From: Nymphalis io
Lineage: Eukaryota; Arthropoda; Insecta; Lepidoptera; Nymphalidae
Assembly: GCF_905147045.1 (NCBI RefSeq)
Contig: NC_065891.1
Span: 10,611,001 to 10,675,000, forward strand
Direction: 5' to 3'
Length of the DNA: 64,000 nucleotides
Part shown: positions 53,167 to 64,000 of the stretch, piece by piece
Layout of the letters: every line of letters starts with the position of its first letter
Position numbering within the stretch: the first letter of the stretch is position 1
Notes under the pieces: generated by a model
Seen by the model: only the letters and a program-made list of their open reading frames with translations
Databases searched by the model: none
What the model was told of the DNA's origin: nothing
Translations under genes and position numbers: made by a program

Positions 53167-53172
53167 CTTATC
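53167..53172 (-). promoter_or_regulatory. GATAAG motif upstream of the P450 start
   Basis: Reverse complement of cttatc, about 65 bp before the ATG. A six-base motif in AT-rich DNA is weak evidence. Confidence 0.2.
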
Positions 53173-53496
53173 TATATTGAATCGATATTTATGTATGTAT
53201 ATAGTTTGTTATCAATTTTGATAATTTTTAGAAAATCAATGTATTCTAATAATATAAAACCGAATGCACGTTTAACGGAGTAACGCGGTTACTGAACGAG
53301 GCATTACGCAATACAAGATTTATTTATATGACCTTGTTTTTTATTGTTCCTTTGATATTATTAGATCCCAGTAAACTCGTTTATGATTAATTCTTAATGT
53401 ACGCTTACAAAAAATATAAAAATAGTAATAAATTATATTTTAGTATGTAAATTATGCTTCTTGCAATTTCTAATAAAAAAACATACTATTTTGTCA

Positions 53497-53625
53497 AATG
53501 ACTCGATTAGTTTAGTAGCCTACAGATCCTGATGTCCTGAGTTCAAATCTCGGCTCAGTCTGATAAAAAGTCTATTGGGTTCCGTTAAGAAATTTTTAGT
53601 AGTCCAGTCCAGTTGAAATTCAATT
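53497..53625 (+). repeat. SINE-D, old fragment
   Basis: Diverged tRNA-like head: 'tcgattagtttagtagcc', then 'gagttcaaatctcggctcag', then 'aaaaagtctattgggtt'. It follows the plan of the 14565 copy but is heavily mutated and lacks the 3' half. Confidence 0.7.
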
Positions 53626-54361
53626 AGTTCTAGTTGAAAAGAAACTAAAAGCAAGGGAAAAAACACTGGCTTATAACAATAGTCTTAAATTACTAGTTCA
53701 AGTACACATCTATCAGCCAGCCTAATTAAACCAAAGTGCCTTTCATACTTATATCTACAGGCATTGAGTACCGTAATAATATGTTATCATTCCAAACATA
53801 GTAGAACAATATTCAATCAAATAAATATTGCGTCAAACGCATCGATACCACGTAGGTACTAAAATGGATTTAACATAATTTGTTATATCGTCTACCGTAG
53901 TAGACTTGTTGATTGTAATATTGTTTATCAAAATATAAATATAACATACCCAATTGTTATAGTTAATGGAAAACTTTGTTTTTAACTAAAATTTAGAATT
54001 CTATAAGGTTTTCTAAATACTATAAACTAATAATAGACATTAGTTGTAACGCTCGAAACACTAAGCGTCGCTTTGCTATTTTTGGTTAATAATTATGCAA
54101 AAAGTAATTCAATGTTTATTATTTGCTCGTGGTGAACTAAGCAAAAGGAAATACATGCAGGCTACAATTTCTAATGCATAATGTTTTATATAAAGAATCA
54201 TAGGTATATAGTTATCCTACTTCTATGTCATGCTATATGTTTTTTAATATTCTTAACACCAAGTTTAGGCTGTCCCTTAAAGGACGAGTCATTTTGCTAG
54301 AAAAGACATTTATCATGTAAAACTATTCTTATAAATATATATATTTATTTATTTATTTTTA

Positions 54362-54612
54362 TTTTTTTTTTTCACCAAACGCCCTTAGACATTGGCATTG
54401 TAAGAAATGTCAACCATCGCTTACATAGCTAATGCGCCACCAACCTTTGGAACTAAGATTTTATGTCCCTTGTGCCTATAATTACACTGGCTCACTCATC
54501 CTTCAAACCGGAACACAACAATAACAAGTACTGCTGTTTTGCGGTAGGATATCTGATGAGTGGGTGGTACCTACCCAGACGAGCTTGCACAAAGCTCTAC
54601 CACCAGTAAAAA
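54362..54612 (-). repeat. SINE-B, near full length with deletion
   Basis: T-run, then caccaaacgcccttagacat through 'ctacccagacgagcttgcac'; about 45 bp next to the poly(A) are missing. It lies between the P450 and the M28 locus. Confidence 0.88.
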
Positions 54613-55969
54613 TTCGTGCAAGATATGGACGAAATCAAATGCTAGAGATCTTTCAGTAAATGCTAGTGATTAATATGTAAGTGTATATTTGTAGTTAGAT
54701 GTTACACAATGCCACGTATTTACAGTTTCATTCAAAAACATAAATCATTAAATAAAAAAATTATAAAATAAATTTTAAATAAAGCTTAAGCTTATTTAAT
54801 AATTATGAGAATGATGCCTTTTTGAGTTCTTACTACACTTAAACCAAATTCAAGTACTAGGATCGCATAAGTTCAATATAAGGCCAATGGAAACTATGGT
54901 TCCAACGCATTGTCAATAATAATGTTTGTAACAAATGACATTGTGTTCGACAAACGAACCGAGAATAATATAGCGGATATGGTCAATTCGTATTGTTATA
55001 GAGTGTGCTTCGATCAGTGCAAAGCGACTTAATATCAATAATAATTCTTATGTTGTTATGTTTGTCATATCTATAAAAGTTATTTATTTATTTTCTATAA
55101 ATAAAAAACTTTTGTAGATAAAACAAATACGAATATACATTATCACAGCATTTTAAAGTCTTCGCACAATTTAAATTACTATGTGTATACGTGATCCATA
55201 TCATAAATGAGATGAGATTTGTTTATTGACATAAATATCATTATTAGAATTGAATATTGAAGGAATATATCTAAATAAAAATTTAAAACGCAACTTTAAA
55301 AAGCATGAACACTTAGAATGTTGCTAAGAACAGTATTTATGTGAATCGCAATTCTGATTTGTAGAAATATTTTTCACAAATAGATCACCTGAATCAAATA
55401 TACATATATAAAGAGGACACAAGTCAATCTTTTGTTTATATATTATATAAGATAGATATATCCACATAATATTATGTATTTTGTATAAGTTGTCAAAACA
55501 TATATTTGTATCTCGTATAATAATATAATTTAATCATTACAAAAAAATTATATATCAATCGGTTCAATAAGAACTTAAATACACAATATCAATTCACTTG
55601 TCTAAATACTAATACAGCAACACTGCAGAAACAATACGATGTTCCTTTTAAATAATATTTCTTTAACAATATGTATACAAAATCCTAACATGTATGTTTA
55701 TATCTGTGGTACCTAGATACAGTTCAGTAAAAACTGTCGTTTTTGCTCAACGTGTTTAATTGAAGAGTTTATTAATTTATTCATTTATTAGACAATTATC
55801 ACTTTCCAAGTCTTGACTAATTGATAATTTTCAATAACTACATGTCGTACATACGTAAACATTTCACTCAGACTGAGTCATCTAGTTGCAATAAAAATAG
55901 TTGACTAGAAGAGATCATTTACCTTGCATTGGTCATTAAGTATGGACGTTTCAAGCGCCTAGATAAAAT

Positions 55970-56169
55970 ATGTTTGTTTTGGTCAAAGTCAGTTTACTTT
56001 CGATAATCTTGTCTCAAGTGCAATGTGCTCCTAAGAAGAAATCTTATTCGGAAATTAAGCAATGTGATATCGGTCCACTGGCTGATGAAATAGCATCTTA
56101 CGATACAGTAGTCAAGGACATAATAGACTACGCGGTTAGTGGTCCGTTCAAAAGGAAGACTTACAATGA
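55970..56169 (+). CDS. Second first exon of the M28 peptidase (alternative exon or orphan of a duplicate), partial
   Basis: An open stretch of 66 codons plus two bases, starting with ATG and ending in a good donor (GA|GTAAGT). It begins with a hydrophobic signal peptide (MFVLVKVSLLSIILSQVQC) and its C-terminal part aligns with exon 1 of the downstream M28 gene: EIASY, V, I, Y, G, FK, KTY and E match, about 15 of the last 28 residues. Length (200 nt) and splice phase are identical to that exon, so it could join the acceptor at 59198 in frame. I found no copy of exons 2 or 3 between 56170 and 58719; that interval holds only SINEs and AT-rich DNA. It is therefore either an alternative first exon of the downstream gene, giving a different signal peptide and propeptide, or the remnant of a tandem duplicate that lost its body. 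The intact frame and donor favour use, but there is no transcript evidence here. Confidence 0.75.
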
Positions 56170-56473
56170 GTAAGTAATAAATATTGGCTTTATTACTGAT
56201 CGTGTCTCGGTTGTACGTAAGTGAGATATCGTTATCTCATGTGAAACTAATACATATTCATTTTTCAACTCATAAGTACCTAATCTTACAATTTCAAAAT
56301 TTCTACAAAATCGAATATATTTATTAATGTGATATAAATGTGAATTAACCAGCCAACACCAATTACCAATAGGCATTAACATTATCTTATATTATAAATG
56401 CGCTGGCAACCATGAGATCTAACTCGTTACATCCGTATGCCTATAATAACTTTGGCTTAATCGCCCTTTATGA

Positions 56474-56550
56474 TCCGTGATGGCGCATCGGTTAGAAGAC
56501 GTAAATCGTTAACGATGGTTCAAGCCTGCGAATACCACTGAATTTCAATG
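56474..56550 (+). repeat. SINE-A head fragment, old
   Basis: gtgatggcgcatcggttag, 'aatcgttaacgatggttcaa' and accactgaatttcaatg follow the head of the family with many changes. Confidence 0.6.
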
Positions 56551-56744
56551 TAGTTGGATCAAGATAATCAATGTCAAATTTCATTGACTGATTTCGGATA
56601 CTCAGAATGACTATGTAATGTTGTATATATATATAATATATATAATAAGAGTTGTAAAGAATAAATATCTCTATAATCTTAGACGATATATAATGAAATC
56701 AACAGAAATGGAGAGAGTACGAAATGTGTGGACCACTTAGCTTC

Positions 56745-56975
56745 TTAAAACAGCAGTTCTTGTTATTGTTGTGTTCCGGTTTGAAGGGGGAGTGAGCCAG
56801 TGTAATTACAGGCACAAGGGATATAACATCTTAGTTCCCAAGGTTGGTGGCGCATTGGCTATGTAAGCGATGGTTGACATTTCTTACAATGCCATTGTCT
56901 AAGGGCGTTTGGTGACCACTTGCCATCAGGTGGCCCATATGCTCGTCCGCCTTCCTATTCTATAAAAAAAAATAG
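56745..56975 (+). repeat. SINE-B, 5'-truncated
   Basis: Starts at cagcagttcttgttattg and runs to 'ccttcctattctataaaaaa'. Little diverged, so young. It lies between the two M28 first exons. Confidence 0.9.
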
Positions 56976-57047
56976 CTGTGTGTTTGATAACGCAAGGTCA
57001 AATGTAGAATCGAGTACTTAGTAAAAATAGAGTTTATGATTTATTTA

Positions 57048-57358
57048 GTAGTAAGTAGTAACAGCCTGTTAATGTCCCACTGCTGGGCTAAGGCCTCCTC
57101 TCCCTTTTGAGGAGAAGGTTTGGAGCTTATTCTACCACGCTGCTCCAATGCGGGTTGGTAGAATACACATGTGGCATAATTTCAATGAAATTAGACACAT
57201 GCAGGTTTCCTTACGATGTTTTCCTTCACCGTCAAGCACGAGATGAATTATAAACACAAATTAAGCACATGATAATTCAGTGGTGCTTGCCCGGGTTTGA
57301 ACTCACGATCATCGGTTAAGATGCACGCGTTCTAACCACTAGGCCATCTCGGCTTTTT
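57048..57358 (-). repeat. SINE-A, full length with TSD
   Basis: Minus-strand copy between the two M28 first exons. The 15-bp TSD tttatgatttattta is at 57033-57047 and 57359-57373. Confidence 0.95.
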
Positions 57359-58044
57359 TTTATGATTTATTTAAAATATCGTTATTATTAATAAATCGTA
57401 ATTTATAACTTTTAAGTAATAAAGTAATGAATATTGATAACTATTATTTATAAGTCCTCGAAGCCATAGGATCAAATGACACACAGTGCACTGCCCTGAA
57501 TGAATAAATGAATGAATTTACCCGTGTCACCCAGAATGATGTAAGGACTCTAACGATATTCCATTCATCCAAATCTATAACGGTATTTAAAAGTTGTAAA
57601 ATAAAGAACCTCACATACACGACTTATTTTTTATTTGATTATTCTTTCTTTAAAATCCACGTGTATATTGAAATACCCTCGGGGATATTGAATTTTTACT
57701 TATTTATACTGTTTTCACTATACTACTTCCGATGAACAAAAAATCCTAGGCAATAAGCTAATTATAACAATCTCGTCACGGTTATAAAGATGATTCAATG
57801 TTTTTAAAACAGTTGCACATTTTCTAAACAAAGTTTAAATTAGTGATAAAATTTTAATAACAAAATGATTAGCGTTGATATTATCTTGGGTTTTCTTGAA
57901 CATTTTTTTTTTTTCGTTCATGGTATTTCATAAATTAGTAATACATATAAATAGTTTATTTTAGTTTTAGACGGCGTGTTTTTGTTTTAAATTTGTAATG
58001 TGTAATTTGTTCTTTTTGCTTGAGCTGACCACGGATGCATTTAT

Positions 58045-58245
58045 TTTTTTATAATATTGATAGGCGGAGGAGCAAATGGATTACCTGATGGTAAGTGGTC
58101 ACCACCGCCCATAGACATTGGTGTCGCAAGAAATATTAAGCATTTATGTTATGTTACACCGACTCTCACCTTTCTAACCGAAACACAACACAAGTGTGGG
58201 TGGTACCGTCCAAAACGGTCTTGCACAAAGCCCTACCACCAACTA
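58045..58245 (-). repeat. SINE-B, internal deletions
   Basis: 'ttacctgatggtaagtggtc', acaccgactctcacctttct, then 'gcacaaagccctaccaccaa'. About 470 bp upstream of the M28 start codon. Confidence 0.8.
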
Positions 58246-58645
58246 AATTTATAGTTATACTGACACTCTGCTGTAGCCTCTTCGATCTTTGGGAAAACTG
58301 CCATCATAGGAGTTTAAGTGGAAGAATTCCACAAAAAAGCTTTCTCCAGGTTCCCGAGTACATTCTGAGAGTTGCGTCAGCGTAAAAAAATATGTATTCT
58401 TAAATTAGTATAGGCTTCATCGCTCGAAAGACTTAGACTTATTATATTAATATAATATTAATATATTTTAATTTATATTAAAAAATGCGAGAAATACATA
58501 ATATTGGAATTTGTAATTCCAAGAAAACTTCATAAGATAGAAAAACGATCTTACCTAATCCTAAAAGTCTGAAAACATTAAGATAATATCGAATATATCT
58601 CTAGTAAATATGACATTTTCGACAGCCGACGATTTTTCTCATAAT

Positions 58646-58702
58646 GATAAGATAGTCTCTCAACAAAAGGGCATTTTCTTATCACAACATCACATTATTA
58701 TC
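58646..58702 (+). promoter_or_regulatory. Three GATA-type motifs upstream of the M28 start
   Basis: gataag (58646-58651), cttatc (58678-58683) and ttatca (58697-58702) lie within 75 bp of the ATG. GATA factors drive gut and fat-body genes in insects; use here is inferred only. Confidence 0.35.
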
Positions 58703-58719
58703 AAGGCACGGGTAGAAAA

Positions 58720-60580
58720 ATGAGTTTCTCGGCCCGAATCTTTGTAACCCTTTTTATTATTTTTGTTAGTGAGGCTAAATTTTTACCAACAAACCGTAAC
58801 AGCTGCCGGTCTTTATTAGGAGATGATCTGATAAAAGAGATAGCGTCGTATAAACATGTAAAAAATGAGATATTTAAATATGTTTTGGAAGGTGATTTCA
58901 AGAGTAAAACTTACGATGAGTGAGTAAATATTATTTGTTTTTTTTTTTTTTACTTTATTGCTCACATAATTATCGATTAAAGGCTACCGTAGTTGTCGCA
59001 CCAAAAGTTATATAATATTAAAACGGATCTACCCTCTTTAAAAATATGTATGTATACGTGTGTAAAACCAGTACCAATTTGTGATATTTTTTTAATCAAC
59101 GTGTAATATTCTAGAAAATAGGTGTGAATAGTTTCTTTGTAGCAGAATCTATTAGATATGAAATAAAAAATAATAATTGTTCTATTTACATTCCCAGGTT
59201 GGAAAAATTTGTTGATACCTTCGGTGCGCGGCCCTCGGGATCGCAAGTTCTCGAAGATTCTATCGATTACATGATTCAGCTAACTCGAGAGGAGGAAATA
59301 AATGACATCGTTACGGAAGAGCTTGAGGTAATTAAGAGCAATAGGAAACACGTTTCCTCTGTATTCATTTTATATTATGCTGTTTTTGCGAAACTTTGTT
59401 ATATAAATCGAAATCACAAACTACATTTTTGTAGTGGTATGTACAATAATAGTAAATAATAATAATATAATATTAAACATATTTACAGGTACCCCATTGG
59501 ATAAGAGGAACAGAAAAGTTAACTATGTTAGCACCAAGAATTAAAGATATTGATCTATTAGGCCTTGGGCGTAGTGTCACCACGCCACCTGAAGGGATCA
59601 CAGCTGAAGTAGTAGTTGTAAAAAACTTTGAAGAACTGTCTAATTTATCGAATGATGATGTTAATGGTAAGATCGTTGTATATGATCCAATATTTACAAC
59701 ATACGGCCAAACTGTTGTTTATAGAAGTCAAGGAGCAGCAAAAGCAGCAGAAAAAGGTGCTGTTGCTTCATTAGTAAGATCAATTACTCCATTTTCTATC
59801 AACACGCCTCATACTGGATCTCAATACTACGATGATAATATTAAAAAAATCCCTGCCGCTGCAATATCGCTTGAAGATGCAGATTTGTTAAGGAGATTTT
59901 ATGACAGTGGAGAAAAAATTGTGCTAAATATCACAATGTCATCGACACTCGAAACGAAAACTTCAAGAAATACTTTAATCGACTTAAAAGGTACTAATCA
60001 TCCAGAAAAATTAGTAATTGTCTCCGGACATATAGATAGTTGGGATGTTGGTCAAGGTGCGATGGATGATGGTGGTGGCTTATTTGTGAGTTGGGCAGCA
60101 CCAGTTATTCTAAAACGTCTTAACCTAAGACCCAAACGAACAATTAGATCAATTTTCTGGACAGCCGAAGAATTAGGCTTGATTGGTGCCTATGCTTACG
60201 AAGAAAAACATAGGAATGAAAGTCAAAATATCAATTTCATAATGGAATCCGACGAAGGAACCTTCGCTCCACTTGGTTTAGCAGTAGCTGGTACCCAAAA
60301 AGCTCGCTGCATTATAGCAGAAATCTTAAAACTATTCAAATCAATAAATGCCTCCACATTAGTCGAAGACGACAGCCCTGGTTCTGACATTACTGTAATT
60401 ATCAAGAATGGAATTCCTGGAGCAAGTCTTCATAATGCGAATGAACGCTATTTTTGGTTCCATCACACAGAAGGAGATACAATTAATGTCGAAAATCCCG
60501 ATGAACTAGATTTATGTGCAGCATTTTGGACAGCTGTGGCTTACATTATAGCTGATATTTCAATTGATATTCCGCGATAA
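58720..60580 (+). CDS. CPQ: Secreted M28 metallopeptidase, carboxypeptidase Q-like, complete, 3 exons, 473 aa
   Basis: Zinc exopeptidase of the plasma glutamate carboxypeptidase (carboxypeptidase Q) type, expected to be secreted or lysosomal and to cleave dipeptides or free carboxy ends. Exons: 58720-58919, 59198-59327, 59489-60580 (1422 nt with stop); junctions are GA|GTGAGT, CAG|G, GAG|GTAATT and CAG|GTA, all in frame. Residues 1-20 form a signal peptide ending near SEA. The catalytic domain shows GHIDSW (H291), GQGAMDDGGG (D303), FWTAEELG (E337, E338), ESDEGTF (D365) and FHHTEGD (H435): the full two-zinc ligand set plus the catalytic Glu, at spacings that fit the family. Length matches the roughly 470 aa usual for the family. 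Potential N-glycosylation sites (NIT, NES, NAS) fit secretion. Three GATA-type motifs lie within 75 bp upstream of the ATG, and a poly(A) signal lies at 60623. A homologous extra first exon lies about 2.75 kb upstream. Confidence 0.93.
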
Positions 60581-60622
60581 AATATTGTTTTAAATTAAAA
60601 TATATCCAAATACCATACGAAA

Positions 60623-60628
60623 AATAAA
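60623..60628 (+). terminator. Poly(A) signal of the M28 gene
   Basis: AATAAA about 43 bp after the stop codon. Confidence 0.6.
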
Positions 60629-60838
60629 TAATTCATATATTCATTTCAGTTTTTAATATTGAGCACTTACATAGCTTTCACATTAAAATAAAAAACGAAA
60701 AATACCTTCATCACCTTATTGTTAACACTTTATTTCAATTATAATAACACGGACTTCCACAAATTATTTGTAAACAATGGCTTGACCTATACTATCTTAG
60801 TTTTGGATGTGTTCAATACAATATATATTATATTATAT

Positions 60839-60870
60839 GGGAGTGTATTGTGTCGACACACCACACTCCC
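60839..60870. repeat. Two-layer palindrome
   Basis: gggagtgt ... acactccc encloses gtgtcgacac with 3-nt spacers on each side. It lies about 35 bp beyond the mariner remnant. Confidence 0.85.
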
Positions 60871-60905
60871 TGATAAGTTCGCGAGTACTTGTAGATGAAT
60901 TTGAT

Positions 60906-61098
60906 TTAACAGGCTTTCTGCAGAACCTCATCAATATCCATTAATGGTCGCCCGGAGCTCTTCTTCCTTTCCAATGTCGTATCTCCACTGTTAATTTTTT
61001 CAAACCAACGCCGTGCAGTGCACTGGTCAAAGACATCTATCCCTTCATATCTTATAATTACACAAAGCGAATTTCGTAGAAAACTGTCATGTTTCTTC
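60906..61098 (-). pseudogene. mariner-type transposase N-terminal fragment
   Basis: The minus-strand frame contains HDSFLRNSLCVIIRYEG and CTARRWFEKINSGDTTLERK, then SSGRPL, ending at a stop. The order RWF.K..SGD..LE....SGRP is the signature of the mariner DNA-binding domain. The DD(34)D catalytic part is absent, so the element is dead. It lies just downstream of the M28 gene, on the opposite strand. Confidence 0.75.
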
Positions 61099-62024
61099 TC
61101 TGAAACAAATAACTAAACCAGGCTTTTTTTTAAGTCGAATAGGAAAAAACTAGTTTAGAGTAAGTATAAAATAGGATTAAAATATTTACAGACTTTTAAA
61201 TCTTAAATAGGATAAAATAATATGATAAAACGGTCATTTTTTTGACACACCGTATTAGCTTGCACGATCATATAAATATGCGTTGCTACAAATATTTTCT
61301 ATGCCTCATTTAGTTAAACTTTTGTCGTTATTCAGAAGGAATTAGTAATTTGTTGTGACCGACAATTTCTAATAACTATTAAATCCTTTAACTAGTGTAA
61401 TATTAATCAAATACTTAAGCAACTTACTTGCAACAATACATCTACTACTAAATAGTAAAGTTTAAGGCAATGTATATTAATGTGTTCTGAAAGTATCAAA
61501 CATATAACTTTTTTATCAAGTTAAAAGACAACCCATTAGTTAAATACACCGATATGAGTTCTCATGCATTGTTTCTTTTTTTTTTTGTTATGGTAGAAAG
61601 AGTGAGTGAACTGTTCAATTATCAGTTATAGAGTTGATTTGAAGACTCGTTATCTGATTGTTCGGCTATGGTGAAGATACAAAATAACACTCTTGGCGCT
61701 TGATATATAATAGTCCGTTTAATCGACAACGTACTCAGATTGCAAATTGACTTTACGGAAATAATCGGATTGGAAACACAGTGAATTCGATGCCACGTAG
61801 TGTTTTTCTACAGAACCGCTCGTTCTGCCTTCACTATCCTGACCCCCGTTGATCCTCTAATTCGAATTCTCCAACCATCTTTTTTGTCTGTTTTTAACCG
61901 TCACTCCCACTATTCAAAATCACCATGGCAACGACCGCACCCAAGCAGTTATGATTTCTTGTTGTTCCTGATACAGCGCCATAGTACTGACGCTGTGACA
62001 TATATATATTATATTTTCCGGGAT

Positions 62025-62205
62025 GGCTACTCCACCTGATGGTAAGTTGTAGTAGAGTCCAAACGCGACTACGACCAGTAGGAAAGATTGATCAGCACTA
62101 GTCGTCCCCGCCATGCCGGCCCGCAAGATACAACAACGATACTAAGTGTTGCTATTTGGCGGTAGAATATGTGATGAAAGGGTTTGCACATTAACTTGCT
62201 GCCTA
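62025..62205 (-). repeat. SINE-B, degenerate
   Basis: 'ctccacctgatggtaagttg' and 'tttggcggtagaatatgtga' followed by gggtttgcac. Confidence 0.55.
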
Positions 62206-62254
62206 AGACCAAGTAAAATAAAATACAGAAAATGCTATTTGTTATGTATAATAT

Positions 62255-62568
62255 GATGTAATGTATGATGTAACAGCCTGTGAATGTCCCACTGCTGGGC
62301 TAAAGGCCTCCTCTCCTCTTTTTGAGGAGAAGGTTTGGAGCTTATTCCACCACGCTGCTCCAATGCGGGTTGGTGGAATACACATGTGGCAGAATTTCAG
62401 TGAAATTAGACACATGCAGGTTTCCTCACGATGTTTTCCTTCACCGTAAAGCACGAGATGAATTATAATCACAATTTAAGCACATGAAAATTCAGTGGTG
62501 CTTGCCCGGGTTTGAACCCACGATCATCGGTTAAGATTCACATGTTCTTACCACTGGGCCATCTCGGC
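62255..62568 (-). repeat. SINE-A, full length with TSD
   Basis: Minus-strand copy; TSD ttatgtataatat at 62242-62254 and 62569-62581. Very close to the copies at 12737 and 16845. Confidence 0.94.
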
Positions 62569-63039
62569 TTATGTATAATATATTCTATTCTAATGTAATT
62601 TAATGCGGGCTTTCTTACTTGTCTTAAAACATTAACATTAATAACATAATTACAATTATTAACATTTATAACCAAAATACCTATATTTTTTGGGGGTGAT
62701 AAGTCAAACAATGCAATCAAAATAATATATTTTGTGTATATCTCATATATTTCATAGTAGATCATAATTGAAATTCAAGTAAAGAAAACACGTAAGAGGA
62801 TGTAACAAAGTTATGCTCTGAAATGTGGCCCTTTTGTCCGCATTTTCCCAAGTCTGCCAACGTAAGATAAGAAGTTGAGTCGTTAGCTTTCATTGATATA
62901 GCCAGCTCTCGGTGTTACCTTATAAAATGTATAATATTTACCATATATTTCTTAACTATTATAATATAAAAGCTCTTATTATTTTCTAACTACATCATTA
63001 ATTTAACCAAATAATGCGAGAGTTGTATGTCATTAGTAT

Positions 63040-63185
63040 TGTCTCGTTGATCTAGTGGTTAGCTTTTCAGGGTTCAAATCCAACGACCCACAAAAATATA
63101 GAAATTTTATGTTAAGAAATTGCCGTAAATGCAGTAGTGACCAAAGGTTGGAAGTAAGCAGTGCTAACATTGTATTAGTGGCGTG
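63040..63185 (+). repeat. SINE-D-like old fragment
   Basis: Head 'tctcgttgatctagtggtta' and B-box-like ggttcaaatcc, followed by a diverged body with 'ttggaagtaagcagtgctaa'. Related to the copies at 14565 and 40363 but strongly diverged. Confidence 0.6.
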
Positions 63186-63565
63186 TCAGATTTTTGGATA
63201 GAAGGCAATAAAATTATCATAACAGTGGGACGTCAAGAGATCTTTAATTATTAATCACTTAAAGATCTTCGATATCTACATGCATAGTGAAATTTTTCAA
63301 TTAATCACTTTGTATATTATATCTAGTAAAGTTAAGAATATATATAAAATATTTTCACGATAAAAACATCACTACTTTACTTAGTTATTTTACAAAAAAA
63401 ATAGTCGTATTCAACAAATACTTTTTTCTGCGTGATAAAAAAATTATATGTAAATTATATTTTATACAATGCTACCTGCGTTATTTAAATTAAATTTTAA
63501 AAAGCTTTTAATTCGTTATTAAAATCTGATAAAATATTATTGCGTGACCTTAAGCATATCATTAC

Positions 63566-63726
63566 CTCCTGCTAGCTGCAGTTGTGTGGCGTCGGTGAGG
63601 CGGAGGAAATAATCCAATTCGAACTGTACCCCAGCTGTATGTGTATGGACCCTTAAGCAGTGGCACATTTGCAGGATTCCCTTTTTTACATTTCAAAAAA
63701 GTGAGAAGATCTTTACTGTTTATATT
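63566..63726 (-). other. Exon-like open stretch, unrecognised product
   Basis: On the minus strand one frame stays open from about 63726 to 63562, encoding about 50 residues that include KGPYTYSWGTVRIGLFPPPH and HTTAAS; there is no ATG in frame. Base composition is clearly richer in G+C than the DNA around it. A donor-like AGGAG|GTAAT lies at 63566/63565, directly before the in-frame stop, and a weak AG acceptor lies near 63711. It may be an internal exon of a gene extending to the left on the minus strand, a coding piece of an old transposon, or chance. I do not recognise the product and assign no function. Confidence 0.35.
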
Positions 63727-64000
63727 TTAATCTAACAAACACAAATAATAATTTGATAAATACAGATATGAATAATATTAAAAGTAACATAATATTTAAA
63801 TTATAATTTATATTATTATTATAATAATTAAGAGATAAGGAATATATAGCGCGTCATTTGTTTGTGAAAAAATTTACAATGTGGATTTTCCTATTCGCGA
63901 TATAGATGAACTCTTGACGCGTATTTAAAATATAACGTATCTACGTTTTTTTTAATTAATTTTGAATGATATTAATTGACACGTCACATTTTTATTAACT
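63727..64000. other. Right edge, nothing seen
   Basis: Very AT-rich; no frame, no repeat recognised. Confidence 0.6.

Larger units (their letters stand above)
53105..55969. other. Intergenic region between the P450 and the M28 locus
   Basis: Upstream region shared by two divergently oriented genes, about 2.9 kb. Contains a SINE-D fragment, one SINE-B and AT-rich DNA. It must hold the P450 promoter and that of the upstream M28 exon; I see no certain TATA box or initiator. Confidence 0.5.
61099..63565. other. Region right of the mariner fragment
   Basis: AT-rich DNA with a degenerate SINE-B, a young SINE-A and a SINE-D-like piece. 61790-61990 is less AT-rich with a short open frame that I do not recognise. 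Confidence 0.5.

Noticed and set aside
58977..59246. Minus-strand open frame over the M28 intron and exon 2
   Set aside because: It is the shadow of a confirmed plus-strand exon.
1..64000. CRISPR arrays, operons, phage or toxin systems
   Set aside because: Introns, SINEs and LINEs show a eukaryotic nuclear genome; no regularly spaced repeats were seen.

Overview
The window looks like AT-rich nuclear DNA of a moth or butterfly (Lepidoptera). The evidence is the repeat content: many copies of tRNA-derived and other SINEs, the RTE-type 3' tail ending in (GAT)n, and the LINE 3' tail with the 'actcagt/gccggtt' motif, all of which I know from lepidopteran genomes. A nymphalid butterfly is my guess, from memory of similar repeats, and is not proven. 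There are no prokaryotic operons, CRISPR arrays or rRNA genes.

Only the right third contains host genes that I can support. On the minus strand (53104 down to 46413) lies a complete ten-exon mitochondrial-clan cytochrome P450 of 508 residues; every splice junction keeps frame and all family motifs are intact. On the plus strand (58720-60580) lies a complete three-exon secreted M28 metallopeptidase of the carboxypeptidase Q type (473 residues) with all metal-site residues. About 2.75 kb upstream of it (55970-56169) is a second, homologous first exon of exactly the same length (200 nt) and splice phase, with its own signal peptide but no downstream exons of its own. It is either an alternative first exon or what remains of a tandem duplicate. 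An unrecognised exon-like open stretch lies near the right edge (63566-63726, minus).

The left two thirds (1-46400) is gene-poor. It holds a Ty3/gypsy-type integrase remnant (about 1402-1541), a 5'-truncated and decayed non-LTR retrotransposon (about 9290-12600) broken by later insertions, an inverted repeat with nearly identical arms (10954-11209 and 13045-13311), two elements with terminal inverted repeats (34680-34933 and 40025-40841), and dozens of SINE copies. I sort the SINEs into four families. A has a tRNA-like head and an RTE-like tail; B has a poly(A) tail and contains 'gtgagtgagccag'; C has a tRNA-like head and an (ATT)n tail; D has a tRNA-like head beginning 'gcctcgttagtctagtgg'. 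Several copies have clear target-site duplications, which fixes their ends.

I found no unknown multi-gene system. The observations most worth checking are the duplicated first exon, the recent inverted repeat, the very regular hairpins (one is a SINE copy changed into a perfect 19-bp palindrome), the shared SINE/LINE tail, and the exon-like stretch at the right edge.
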